Source: DATKKX01 sp035542775
GTDB taxonomy: Bacteria > Planctomycetota > Phycisphaerae > UBA1845 > UTPLA1
Direction: 5' to 3'
DNA length: 16,201 nucleotides
NCBI GenBank assembly: GCA_035542775.1
Contig: DATKKX010000506.1
Span: forward strand, 1-16,201
In this document: piece by piece, positions 6,310-13,605 of the stretch
Position numbering within the stretch: position 1 is the stretch's first letter
Layout: each line of letters begins with the position of its first letter
Made by a program: the position numbers and the translations under genes
The notes under the pieces: generated by a model
Databases searched by the model: none
The model's input: only the letters and a program-made list of their open reading frames with translations
What the model was told of the DNA's origin: nothing

Positions 6310-6338
6310 AATCTCGGCGTTGCGGGGGCCGGAGTCAA
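6310..6338 (-). promoter_or_regulatory. Candidate sigma70-type promoter for the symporter
   Basis: On the minus strand TTGACT (6338-6333) is followed after 17 bp by GAGATT (6315-6310). The -35 matches the consensus at 5 of 6 positions and the -10 at only 3. The predicted leader is about 45 nt and contains GAGGAGA well upstream of the ATG at 6258. Confidence 0.35.
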
Positions 6339-6361
6339 TAGCCGGTGGCGAGCGTCGCGGG

Positions 6362-6367
6362 TAAACT
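6362..6367 (+). promoter_or_regulatory. Candidate -10 element (TAAACT) for the CBM9-like gene
   Basis: TAAACTGG lies 40 bp before the ATG at 6408. It resembles TATACTGG before the cysteine-synthase gene and TAGACTGA before the radical SAM gene. No good -35 is visible, so the call rests on resemblance and position. Confidence 0.3.
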
Positions 6368-6407
6368 GGCTGTGCGAAAGCGGCGAGAGAGCCGGTGAGG
6401 TGCAACG

Positions 6408-7250
6408 ATGGCGTTGAAGGGCGTCAGGGGCTTTTGGGGACAAACGGTTGTAGTGTGGGGCGCGGCGATTCTGAGCGGGTGCGCGTCTCCTCAGACGGCG
6501 ACGGATAAACCGATGACCTGCGACGGTCAGCGGTTGCCGAGGCGCTACGTGTGCCATCGCGCCGCCGGGCCGATCGTTGTCGATGGTCGGTTGGATGAGC
6601 CGGCCTGGACGGTAGCGCCCTGGACGGAGCAGTTTCGCGATATCGAAGGCGACAAGAAGCCCAAGCCTCGGCTTGCGACCCGGGCCAAGATGCTGTGGGA
6701 TGATACCTATCTTTACATCGCCGCCGAGTTGGAGGAGCCGCACGTCTGGGCCACGCTCAAACAGCACGATGAGATAGTCTTCCGCGACAATGATTTCGAG
6801 ATCTTCATTGACCCGGACGGCGATTGCCGCGAGTACTACGAGATCGAGATCAACGCCCTGAACACCATCTTCGACCTGTTCCTGGTCAGGACGTACATCG
6901 ACGGCGGCCCGGCCCTGCACGGCTGGGACTGCAAGGGGCTGAAGTCGGCGGTGTTCGTCGATGGAACGTTGAACGACCCGTCGGATACGGATCGCGGATG
7001 GTCGGTCGAGTTCGCCATCCCCTGGACCTCGCTGGCCGAGGCCGCCCACCGGCCGGCGCCGCCGCGCGACGGGGACACGTGGCGGATGAATTTTTCACGG
7101 GTCGAGTGGCAGGCCCGCGTTGTGGACGGGCGTTACGAGAAGCTGCCGAACGTGCCAGAAGACAACTGGGTATGGTCGCCGCAGGGTGTGATCGACATGC
7201 ACCGGCCGCAGTACTGGGGGTACGTGCAGTTTTCCGCCAGAGCGGATTAG
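6408..7250 (+). CDS. CBM9-like carbohydrate-binding lipoprotein
   Basis: The product is 280 aa. The ATG at 6408 is preceded by GGTGAGG about 7 bp upstream. A short basic start and hydrophobic stretch end in a lipobox (ILSGC, Cys25), so this is a lipoprotein anchored in a membrane. From about residue 45 the sequence follows the family 9 carbohydrate-binding module-like fold: GPIVVDGRLDEPAWTVAPWT, then KMLWDDTYLYIAAELEEPHVWA, DNDFEIFIDPDGD, YYEIEINALNTIFDL, GWSVEFAIPW and WRMNFSRVEW. These modules bind sugar chain ends or act as surface glycan-binding proteins; no catalytic residues are evident. It is divergent from the SSS symporter with 149 bp between starts, consistent with a glycan-capture and uptake pair. 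Stand-alone members of this family are common in planctomycetes and Bacteroidetes, and the ligand is unknown. Confidence 0.88.
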   Translation: MALKGVRGFWGQTVVVWGAAILSGCASPQTATDKPMTCDGQRLPRRYVCHRAAGPIVVDGRLDEPAWTVAPWTEQFRDIEGDKKPKPRLATRAKMLWDDTYLYIAAELEEPHVWATLKQHDEIVFRDNDFEIFIDPDGDCREYYEIEINALNTIFDLFLVRTYIDGGPALHGWDCKGLKSAVFVDGTLNDPSDTDRGWSVEFAIPWTSLAEAAHRPAPPRDGDTWRMNFSRVEWQARVVDGRYEKLPNVPEDNWVWSPQGVIDMHRPQYWGYVQFSARAD

Positions 7251-7281
7251 CGAGAGCGACTTGCAGGACGCAGAAGGCGCC

Positions 7282-7301
7282 GGTGGCTCACGGAAGCCGC
7301 C
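7282..7301 (+). terminator. Hairpin after the CBM9-like gene
   Basis: GGTGGCT-CACGGA-AGCCGCC forms a 7-bp stem (one G-U pair) 31 bp after the stop. There is no T-tract. It is possibly a 3'-end hairpin. Confidence 0.35.
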
Positions 7302-7381
7302 ACGATGATGCCCGCGAACCCCAAGGCTTGGTACCGCGTTCTGGGTAGTGGGTTCTGGCGTGTCCAATGGAACACCATTCC

Positions 7382-7388
7382 GAGGAGG
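7382..7388 (+). promoter_or_regulatory. Strong ribosome binding site deciding the S8 protease start
   Basis: GAGGAGG lies 7 bp before the ATG at 7396. It favours that start over the in-frame ATG at 7348, which would add 16 residues in front of the signal peptide. Confidence 0.75.
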
Positions 7389-7395
7389 TATTGTC

Positions 7396-8898
7396 ATGGC
7401 TCGGACCCTGTTGTTTGTGGGCTCGGTGGCGATCCTTGCGGTCGCCCCTGCTATTTTGGCCTCAGGCATCGAGTCCAGCGTGACGCTCGCGGAGCCGCCG
7501 GCGAGCAACGAGAAGGCACAGAGTGGAGCGATTGTGGAGGGTCGCGACGAAACGGGCCCGCCGGCGACGACACAGAAGTCGTCCTCCGCGCGCCAGCGCC
7601 GCATCGCCCGTCTTGTCCGAGCGGCGGCGAAGGACGGTCGCCTCGCTTACCGTCTGACGGAGCCCGCGGAAGTGATCGAACTAATAGGTCCACCGACGCA
7701 AGAAGAGACGTTCGGAGACGGCGGCATGGAAGTGCGTCGAATCAGGTATCCCGGCGCCTCCTTTGTGTTCGGCCGGATGCGCGACGAGCCTGTGCCATTC
7801 ACACTGCTGCGCCTCACGGCGCAGGCATCAACGGGGCTGGGCCGTGTTCTGTCGATGGAGGAGCAAGTCGATATCGGCGAGGAACGGAAGATCGCGCTGC
7901 GGACCACCCGCGATTTGCAGAAGCTTGATTCTTTCCGGGGACTGGAGAACATCTCGCTCGCCCGTCTTGATTTGCGGGACCGGGCCGACATACTGCAATC
8001 GTGGACCTTCGATACGCGTACGGAGTGGCCCGCAGCGGACAAACTGCCCGCCGGCTTCGATCCGGAGAAATTGCTGGAGAGCGGCAAGGACCCCGGTCTC
8101 GGCGTGCGCGGGCTTCACCGACAGGGCATCGACGGTCGCGGCATGCACATGGCGATCATAGACCAGCCGCTCTTGAGAGATCACCGTGAATACAGGCAGC
8201 AGATCGAGGCGTATGAGGCAATTGATGTTCTCTTCGCACCACCGCAGATGCACGGGCCGCCCGTTGCGAGCATTGCGGTGGGGCGGACCTGCGGAGTGGC
8301 GCCGGCTGCCAAGCTGACCTATTTTGCCGTGCCAACGTGGAATCGCGACAACGCGCCCTTTTGTGACGCCCTCGAGCGAATCCTGGAGCGCAACGAGAAA
8401 CGTCCGGCAGCCGAGCGTATACACGCGGTCAGCATCTCGTCGGGGATGTTTTCCAATCAGCCGAACTTTGATCGCTGGCAGGGAGTCCTGAAGCGGGCCA
8501 CGGCGGCCGGCGTGCTCGTGGTGACCTGCGACCCGGCGTTCCTCCGCTACGGCACGCTGGATCGCATGGCGGGGCGCGACCCGGATGATCCGGCCAGTTA
8601 TCGGCGCGGCAAGTATTCATCGCCGAATGCCGTGCTGCGCGTGCCCGCGGGCGGCCACACCACCGCCAGTTACAACGGTCCGGATGTGTACGAGTACTGG
8701 GCTGACGGAGGGATGAGCTGGTGTGCGCCTTACCTGGCGGGGCTGGCCACCCTGGCGTTCCAGGTTGATGCGGATATCACGCCGGAGAGAATCACTCAAC
8801 TGTGGCTGGAAACAGCCACGACCACCGACGTGGGGGCGGTCGTGAACCCGCCGGGCTTCATCGAGCAGGTGCGCAAGACTGCTGCGCACGGGTCGTGA
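7396..8898 (+). CDS. Secreted subtilisin-like serine protease (S8), divergent
   Basis: The product is 500 aa. The N-terminus MARTLLFVGSVAILAVAPAILA is a Sec signal peptide. A hydrophilic linker and an extended pro-region of about 200 residues follow, then a subtilase domain from about residue 240. Catalytic candidates are Asp256 (AIIDQPLL), His286 (QMHGPPVASIAVG) and Ser441 (GGMSWCAPYLAGLATLA), in the right order and context for S8 peptidases. All three motifs deviate from DTG, HGT and GTSMAAP. The region that should supply the oxyanion Asn (normally AxxGN) reads GVLVVTCDPAF, with Cys-Asp where Gly-Asn is expected. The enzyme may therefore be weak, specialised or inactive. It is probably secreted to the periplasm or outside the cell. 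The next gene is convergent, so this is a monocistronic unit. Confidence 0.8.
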   Translation: MARTLLFVGSVAILAVAPAILASGIESSVTLAEPPASNEKAQSGAIVEGRDETGPPATTQKSSSARQRRIARLVRAAAKDGRLAYRLTEPAEVIELIGPPTQEETFGDGGMEVRRIRYPGASFVFGRMRDEPVPFTLLRLTAQASTGLGRVLSMEEQVDIGEERKIALRTTRDLQKLDSFRGLENISLARLDLRDRADILQSWTFDTRTEWPAADKLPAGFDPEKLLESGKDPGLGVRGLHRQGIDGRGMHMAIIDQPLLRDHREYRQQIEAYEAIDVLFAPPQMHGPPVASIAVGRTCGVAPAAKLTYFAVPTWNRDNAPFCDALERILERNEKRPAAERIHAVSISSGMFSNQPNFDRWQGVLKRATAAGVLVVTCDPAFLRYGTLDRMAGRDPDDPASYRRGKYSSPNAVLRVPAGGHTTASYNGPDVYEYWADGGMSWCAPYLAGLATLAFQVDADITPERITQLWLETATTTDVGAVVNPPGFIEQVRKTAAHGS

Positions 8899-8915
8899 CG
8901 GGACAGTGGGTCACG
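8894..8915. terminator. Possible bidirectional hairpin between convergent protease genes
   Basis: CGTGAC (8894-8899) and GTCACG (8910-8915) form a 6-bp inverted repeat with a 10-nt loop. It overlaps the S8 stop codon and sits in the 26-bp gap before the M50 gene's end. There is no T-tract. Confidence 0.3.
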
Positions 8916-8924
8916 CCGGCGGCT

Positions 8925-9884
8925 TTAGGCGGGGGGAGGATTGGGGCTGTTGCTGTCGGGAGCTTGAGACCAGATGAAGGTTTGCCCCTCGCGCTGCGTG
9001 GCGTACCAAGGCGCGGGCGGACTGAGTTCCCCGCAATACGGGCAGTTGAGCCGGTCCACCATCCGCTGACAGTGCGGGCAGACCATCTGATGCTCGAAGG
9101 CATCGAAGACGGCACCGCAGGGGCATCGCCAGAATGTGCCGATCGGTGGCGGCTCGTGGCAGACAGGGCAGCGAACGCCGGCGTAGCGCGGCAGAGCCAG
9201 GACCATCGACATCGCCCGTGCCATCTTGAGACCATTCCAACTTTGCAGAGCGGCGAAGCCGGCCAGGATCACGAACCACATTTCTCCAATCCAGGCCGCG
9301 AAGGCAATGCCGATGCCGCCGCCGATCAGGCCGATCGTGGAGGCGATGGTAAGGCTGCGAATTCGCCCGACGAAAAACCACAGGATCGCGCGGAGGATCT
9401 GCCCACCGTCAAGGGGATAAACCGGCAGCAGGTTGAAGATCAGGAGGCCGACGTTCATGGCGGCCAGCGAGAAGAGATAGTGATGGAGGTTGGGGGAAGC
9501 GCCCGATTCGAGGATTCCGTATACGAAATAGGCGCCCATGGTGATCGGCGTAAGGACGACATTGACCAGGGGGCCTGCCGCGATGCTCCACAGCAAGGCG
9601 CCGGCGCGGGGCGGAGGGTTCACGTAGGCAACGCCGCCGAGCGGCCAGAGCATGATGCGGTCCGCCGTGCCGCCGACCGACCGGCATGCGAGGGCATGGC
9701 CGAACTCGTGGATCAACACGATGGCAAAAAGCGACAGGTACTCGGCGATGTTCCAGACTTGCGTGGTGTAGGTGTTGGTGCGGACCTGGAGTTCGATGAT
9801 TGCAATAAGCGCCCAGGACCAATGCAAAAAGACACTAATCCCGAAGATACGGAAGAGCCGCAGAGATCCGTTTTGAATCACCAT
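8925..9884 (-). CDS. Site-2-type intramembrane metalloprotease (M50) with C-terminal cysteine-rich zinc-ribbon tail
   Basis: The product is 319 aa, starting at 9884 behind GAGAAGTGG. Hydrophobic segments lie near residues 17-33, 48-64, 95-122, 136-155 and 176-212. The zinc motif is HEFGH at 59-63 and the third-ligand motif is NLLPVYPLDGG at 151-161 (Asp159), both diagnostic of M50/site-2 proteases. These cut transmembrane segments of anti-sigma factors or clear membrane proteins. GGVAYVNPPPRAGALLWSIAAGPLVN matches the SpoIVFB/Rce1-like subgroup. After the membrane core, residues 239-284 hold four CxC or CxxC pairs: C239/C242, C254/C256, C269/C272 and C281/C284. This suggests two cytoplasmic zinc ribbons, possibly for partner or substrate binding. 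A Pro/Ser-rich tail ends the protein. No anti-sigma or sigma factor lies nearby, so the substrate is unknown. Confidence 0.9.
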   Translation of the reverse strand: MVIQNGSLRLFRIFGISVFLHWSWALIAIIELQVRTNTYTTQVWNIAEYLSLFAIVLIHEFGHALACRSVGGTADRIMLWPLGGVAYVNPPPRAGALLWSIAAGPLVNVVLTPITMGAYFVYGILESGASPNLHHYLFSLAAMNVGLLIFNLLPVYPLDGGQILRAILWFFVGRIRSLTIASTIGLIGGGIGIAFAAWIGEMWFVILAGFAALQSWNGLKMARAMSMVLALPRYAGVRCPVCHEPPPIGTFWRCPCGAVFDAFEHQMVCPHCQRMVDRLNCPYCGELSPPAPWYATQREGQTFIWSQAPDSNSPNPPPA

Positions 9885-9909
9885 GGTGCCACTTCTCAGC
9901 TATCAGCGC

Positions 9910-9936
9910 CTGTCGCTTGCCCGTGGGGGCCGACAG
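9910..9936 (-). terminator. Hairpin between the GH29 gene and the M50 gene
   Basis: On the minus strand CTGTCG-GCCC-CCAC-GGGC-AAG-CGACAG folds as a 6-bp plus 4-bp stem with a 3-nt bulge. It could end the GH130-GH29 transcript. It also lies just after a TAGAAT box (9942-9937), so it could instead sit in the M50 leader. There is no T-tract. Confidence 0.35.
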
Positions 9937-9976
9937 ATTCTAAGGTGGCCGCAGGCCAAGCGATACAGCGGCGATG

Positions 9977-11389
9977 TTACGACTTCGTGCACTCGATTCG
10001 AAGAACCCAGGCAGGACGAGCGGGCTCGCGGTCAAGCTGGGCCGTGGGTATCGTGACGACAGCGTCGTCGCCGTGCTGCTCCCAGGAGACCTGCTCCTCG
10101 ACGCCCAAAAGCGAGATCGGCGAACGCGGGCGGAGCCGGATGCCCTTCAGACGGATCGTCTTCGGCGGGCGTTGTTGCATCGGTTTGGCGAGGATGATCG
10201 CGTAAAGGGTCTTGCCCTTGCGCATATAGCGAATGTCGAGAGCGTCATCGCTTTGCTGAAACGGCGCGGACCATTTCGCCGGGCTGCGTGTGCCGTAGAT
10301 CGCTTCGCCGTTGACCGCCAGCCAGGCGCCGACGCCTTTGAGGCGTTCGACGACCTCCGTCGGCAGAGCGCCGTGCCGGTCCGCACCGACGCCGAGGAGG
10401 AGGTTGCCGCCTTTGCTGACGATGTCGACGAGGATGGCGATGAGCTGCCGGACGCTCTTGTACTCATCGTTGGGCTTGTAGGAGAAACTGGTGCCGAGAG
10501 TGAGGCAGGTCTCCCAAACTCCGCTGAGCGGCTGATCTGGGATCTGCTGCTCCGGTGTGAGGATGTTCTCGTGCGGGCCGCCGACGGTTCGATCCACGAC
10601 GATCAGGCCAGGTTGGTGCCGTCGGGCCATGGCGACGAGGCGGTCCACATCGATGTCCTGGTCGGGGGGACGCACCTGGCCGCCATCGAGCCAGAGGACG
10701 TCGATCGGGCCGTAGCCGGTCATCAGCTCTTGAATCTGCGTGTGCGTGAATTCGACGAACTTGCGCCACCGGGCGGCGTCGGCTAGCATGCCGTAGTTCG
10801 GATTGCGGGTAGTCGCTGGGGCGTTCGGGCTCCAGTAGTACGGGCTGTGCCAGTCGGACTTGGAGAAGTAGCAACTGATCGCCAGTCCGGCGGCGCGGAA
10901 CCGGTCGAAGAGAACCCGAGCGACATTGGCGTAAGGATGATCGTGGAAGGGGCAGCTTGGATGCGTCGCGCGGTAATCGGTGGTGGCAGTGTCGAAGAGG
11001 CAGAAGCCGTCGTGGTGCTTGGTGACGAAGTTGAAATAACGCATGCCCGCGGCCTGGGCGGCGGCAACCCAGGCGTCGGGATTAAAATCGCGGGGGTTGA
11101 AGGTTTCGTTCAGTTTGCAGTATGCGTCCTTGAAGCGGACGAGGTCGTAACCTGACTCAATCCAGGCGGGCAGTTGGGGATCGCGGGCCCAGGGTTCGCA
11201 CTCGACCAGCGGCCAGGATTCCGTACAGCCCCATTGGGAGTAGAGGCCCCAGTGGAGCATGAGCCCGAACTTGAGGTCGCTGAACCACTCAAGACGGTCG
11301 CTAAGCCAGGGCGGCTGTGCTGCGGACATTTCAGCGGCGCGGGCGGAGGTCATGTTGTCGGGACGAAGATCGGGCATAGCGTTGGTCAT
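9977..11389 (-). CDS. Alpha-L-fucosidase, glycoside hydrolase family 29
   Basis: The product is 470 aa. The start at 11389 overlaps the upstream GH130 stop as TGATG, so I prefer it to the in-frame ATG at 11461 that lies inside GH130. Met21 is a further possible start. GH29 signatures are clear: FGLMLHWGLYS at 41-51, FNFVTKHHDGFCLFD at 119-133, and VLWLDGG around 231-237, whose Asp235 is the expected catalytic nucleophile. SKGGNLLLGVGAD, typical of the barrel's end, and a C-terminal beta-sandwich region follow. GH29 enzymes release alpha-L-fucose from glycans with retention of configuration. There is no signal peptide, which implies cytoplasmic action on imported oligosaccharides, matching the GH130 partner. 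It is translationally coupled to GH130. Confidence 0.93.
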   Translation of the reverse strand: MTNAMPDLRPDNMTSARAAEMSAAQPPWLSDRLEWFSDLKFGLMLHWGLYSQWGCTESWPLVECEPWARDPQLPAWIESGYDLVRFKDAYCKLNETFNPRDFNPDAWVAAAQAAGMRYFNFVTKHHDGFCLFDTATTDYRATHPSCPFHDHPYANVARVLFDRFRAAGLAISCYFSKSDWHSPYYWSPNAPATTRNPNYGMLADAARWRKFVEFTHTQIQELMTGYGPIDVLWLDGGQVRPPDQDIDVDRLVAMARRHQPGLIVVDRTVGGPHENILTPEQQIPDQPLSGVWETCLTLGTSFSYKPNDEYKSVRQLIAILVDIVSKGGNLLLGVGADRHGALPTEVVERLKGVGAWLAVNGEAIYGTRSPAKWSAPFQQSDDALDIRYMRKGKTLYAIILAKPMQQRPPKTIRLKGIRLRPRSPISLLGVEEQVSWEQHGDDAVVTIPTAQLDREPARPAWVLRIECTKS

Positions 11390-12369
11390 CACGGCTCGGC
11401 AGGAGCCTCGCCCTCCCGGGCGGCTGTGATCAGGTCGGCGACGGTGGTCGTGGCGAGGCAAACAACTGTGTCGGCGGCGCCGTAATAGACGCGAACCAGG
11501 CCGTCAGGCTCGGCAAAGCCCTCGGCGTCGAAGTCCTCGACGATCATGCCACTGGGAAAGACAACGTTCGGCACCTGGCCGACCAACTCACATAGTTCGC
11601 GGGGCTCGAGGATGTTCTCGCGACAGCGGGCAAGGACGTGGTGGGGCTCATCAAGGTCGAGCAGGACCACGCCGGCCTGATAGATGTTGGCGGCCGCGAA
11701 ATGAGTGGCGACGCCGTGATAGATGTGCAGCCAGCCCGCGCGGGTCTTCACCGGTGGGGGGCCGGAGCCGATCAACTCGTCCCAGTAGTGGAACCGGCCG
11801 GCCATGACGGGGCCAACCGGGCGCCAGTAAACAAGATCGTCGGACTCACTCAGCATGATCTCCGTGCCGGTCGTCACGCCACTATCGAGCCGCGTGCGGT
11901 TGGGGCGTTCGAGACGGAGATAGCGGCCGTCATGGCGCTCGGGGAAAAGGACGCCGTTTCGCGCGTCCTCGTCGCCGCCAAAGCCGACCATCTCGAACCG
12001 GTCGAAATCACTGGTGCGGGCAATGCCGAGGCGGCAGCCGGCATCGGTGTCGGCGGCGAACACGATGTAGACGGTGCCGTCGATCATGGTGAGACGCGGG
12101 TCGTACACGTGGTAGATGGTCTGCTTGACCGCGTCGAGTCCTTCAATGTGGACGATCCGCGGGCGAACCGTGAAACGCTCGCCATCTCTGCTCTCGGCGA
12201 CCATCAGGACGGTCTCACGACCTCGAGTCTGCACGCGGAGCAACAGCAGATAGCGATCGCCAAGTCGGATGGCTCCGGGATTGAAAACCGAGGTGACGTC
12301 CGCGACGTGGGGTGGGATATCGGGGATATCCGATCGGGTGAGGATTGGATTAAGGCTGCTGCGTTTCAT
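11389..12369 (-). CDS. Glycoside hydrolase family 130 protein (beta-mannoside phosphorylase/hydrolase-like)
   Basis: The product is 326 aa. I chose the ATG at 12369 because GGAG sits 6 bp upstream and family members start close to NPIL(T/K). A candidate promoter -10 at 12410-12415 would also exclude the longer starts at 12411 and 12450. GH130 features are NPILTRSDIP at 7-16, SVFNPGAIRLGDRYLLLLRV at 27-46, the catalytic-Asp motif YDPR (Asp90), DARNGVLFPE near 135-144 and GSGPPPVKTRAGWLHIYHG at 201-219. The family acts on beta-mannosides, mostly by phosphorolysis to mannose 1-phosphate, and some members hydrolyse. The subfamily cannot be decided by eye. There is no signal peptide, so it is cytoplasmic. 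It forms a two-gene operon with the GH29 fucosidase through TGATG. Confidence 0.9.
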   Translation of the reverse strand: MKRSSLNPILTRSDIPDIPPHVADVTSVFNPGAIRLGDRYLLLLRVQTRGRETVLMVAESRDGERFTVRPRIVHIEGLDAVKQTIYHVYDPRLTMIDGTVYIVFAADTDAGCRLGIARTSDFDRFEMVGFGGDEDARNGVLFPERHDGRYLRLERPNRTRLDSGVTTGTEIMLSESDDLVYWRPVGPVMAGRFHYWDELIGSGPPPVKTRAGWLHIYHGVATHFAAANIYQAGVVLLDLDEPHHVLARCRENILEPRELCELVGQVPNVVFPSGMIVEDFDAEGFAEPDGLVRVYYGAADTVVCLATTTVADLITAAREGEAPAEP

Positions 12370-12409
12370 TTCAGGCTCCGCCGGCGAAACGGGCGTTTCT
12401 GTTTGGCGC

Positions 12410-12439
12410 ATCGTATCCGGAATGCAAGGGGTCGTGCAA
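12410..12439 (-). promoter_or_regulatory. Candidate promoter of the GH130-GH29 operon
   Basis: On the minus strand TTGCAC (12439-12434), an 18-bp spacer and TACGAT (12415-12410) are seen. Each box matches the sigma70 consensus at 4 of 6. The predicted transcript start near 12403 precedes the chosen ATG at 12369 by about 34 nt. Confidence 0.35.
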
Positions 12440-12479
12440 ATCGTCAGCAATCATGCTGGACCGCGGGGCGACATTCTAC

Positions 12480-12509
12480 GTGACTTACAGCCCGCGCCTT
12501 GGGTAGACT
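12480..12509 (+). promoter_or_regulatory. Candidate promoter giving a near-leaderless radical SAM mRNA
   Basis: GTGACT (12480-12485), an 18-bp spacer and TAGACT (12504-12509) are seen. The -10 ends only 6 bp before the ATG at 12516, the spacing expected for a leaderless transcript. No strong Shine-Dalgarno is present, which fits. Confidence 0.4.
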
Positions 12510-12515
12510 GAAGAT

Positions 12516-13508
12516 ATGACGGAAAGATCGGCAAGACGATTTGTCGTTACTTCAGCGACGCCGGCCTATCTGGCGGAGGAGGTCCGCCGGTCGATCGTCG
12601 AGGGGGTGGCGGCCGCGGAGCGGGAATTGGCCTGTTGCCGGGCGTGTCCGCGGGATTGCGGCGTTGATCGATCGGCGAGCGAGCCGGGATTCTGCGGCGT
12701 GGGGCGGCTTGCGCGGGTGGCGTCAGTAGGGGCCCACTTCGGCGAAGAGGACTGCCTGCGAGGGCGGCGGGGATCGGGAACCATCTTCTTCGCCAAGTGC
12801 AATCTGCGGTGTGTGTTCTGCCAGAATTGGGATATCTCGCAGCAGGGAGGCGGGCACGAGGTGGAGGCGGCAAACATCGCCGAGATGATGCTGGGGCTTC
12901 AAGCGGAAGGGTGCCACAACATCAATCTGGTGACGCCGGAGCATGTCGTTCCCCAGGTCATGGAGGCGCTGGCGATCGCGATCGAGCGCCGGCTGACCTT
13001 GCCGATCGTCTATAACACCAGCGCATACGATTCCCTCAAATCGCTCAGGTTGATAGACGGCCTGGTCGACATCTATATGCCGGACTTCAAGGTCTGGTCG
13101 AATGTGTCCGCCAAGCGGCTGCTCAAGGCAGACGACTACCCAGATCGTGCCCGCGAGGCGATTGCCGAGATGCACCGGCAAGTGGGGGAACTGCGCTTTA
13201 CGTCGGACGGGGTGGCTTGCCGGGGGGTGCTGGTCCGGCATCTGGTGATGCCCGGCATGGTCGAGGAGAGCCGGGCGATCTTTCGATGGCTGGCAGAGGA
13301 AATCTCGCCGGACACGTATGTGAACATCATGGCCCAGTACCATCCGGAACACCTGGTCGGACGGATCACCTACCATGGCGGACAGGCGGGCGTCGTGGCG
13401 TATGAAGAGATCAATCGGGCCCCGGCGCGGGGCGAGATTGCGGAAGCGTACGCGGCGGCGGAGGAGGCAGGGCTGTGGCGGTTTGATGAGCGCGGGTGGT
13501 CTGGTTGA
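12516..13508 (+). CDS. Radical SAM protein, PflX/COG1313 type
   Basis: The product is 330 aa. The radical SAM cluster motif is KCNLRCVFCQNW (C95, C99, C102), binding the [4Fe-4S] that cleaves S-adenosylmethionine. An N-terminal cysteine set (C40, C41, C44, C48, C60 in CCRACPRDCGVDR...GFCGVG) is typical of the PflX group and may bind a second cluster. GSGTIFFAKCNL, NINLVTPEH, LPIVYNTSAYDSL, DIYMPDFKVW, LVRHLVMPG and IMAQYHPE are conserved landmarks of that group. Annotated as a pyruvate-formate-lyase-activating-enzyme homologue, its true substrate is unproven, and no pyruvate formate-lyase gene is in view. It starts at ATG 12516, possibly without a leader. The cysteine-synthase gene follows 97 bp later on the same strand but has its own candidate promoter. 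Confidence 0.92.
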   Translation: MTERSARRFVVTSATPAYLAEEVRRSIVEGVAAAERELACCRACPRDCGVDRSASEPGFCGVGRLARVASVGAHFGEEDCLRGRRGSGTIFFAKCNLRCVFCQNWDISQQGGGHEVEAANIAEMMLGLQAEGCHNINLVTPEHVVPQVMEALAIAIERRLTLPIVYNTSAYDSLKSLRLIDGLVDIYMPDFKVWSNVSAKRLLKADDYPDRAREAIAEMHRQVGELRFTSDGVACRGVLVRHLVMPGMVEESRAIFRWLAEEISPDTYVNIMAQYHPEHLVGRITYHGGQAGVVAYEEINRAPARGEIAEAYAAAEEAGLWRFDERGWSG

Positions 13509-13538
13509 GATCTCGGCGAAACGACGAAGAAGACTCCC

Positions 13539-13566
13539 TCGACCGGCGGCGCAAGACGGCTATACT
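13539..13566 (+). promoter_or_regulatory. Candidate promoter of the cysteine-synthase-family gene
   Basis: TCGACC (13539-13544), a 16-bp spacer and TATACT (13561-13566) are seen. The -10 matches the consensus at 5 of 6, the -35 at 4. The leader would be about 33 nt and contains the ribosome binding site. Confidence 0.45.
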
Positions 13567-13595
13567 GGTCGAAGGTTCAGGTCTGGAGAAGAAAC

Positions 13596-13600
13596 GGAGG
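13596..13600 (+). promoter_or_regulatory. Ribosome binding site deciding a GTG start
   Basis: GGAGG lies 5 bp before GTG at 13606. No ATG in this frame has a comparable site, and the ATG at 13375 lies inside the radical SAM gene. Confidence 0.75.
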
Positions 13601-13605
13601 GAGGC

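Noticed and set aside
4684..6417. 577-codon open frame on the plus strand antisense to the symporter
   Set aside because: The product is rich in Gly, Glu, Asp, His and Gln with no domain, and lies wholly opposite a clear SSS gene. High GC removes stops from antisense frames, so this is a shadow.
8802..10205. 467-codon open frame on the plus strand across the end of S8, the M50 gene and the GH29 end
   Set aside because: It is low-complexity, has no recognisable motif and covers two well-supported genes on the other strand.
13375..13605. 77-codon N-terminal extension of the cysteine-synthase gene
   Set aside because: It overlaps the radical SAM gene in another frame and is Arg-rich without similarity to the family. 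GTG at 13606 has a strong ribosome binding site.
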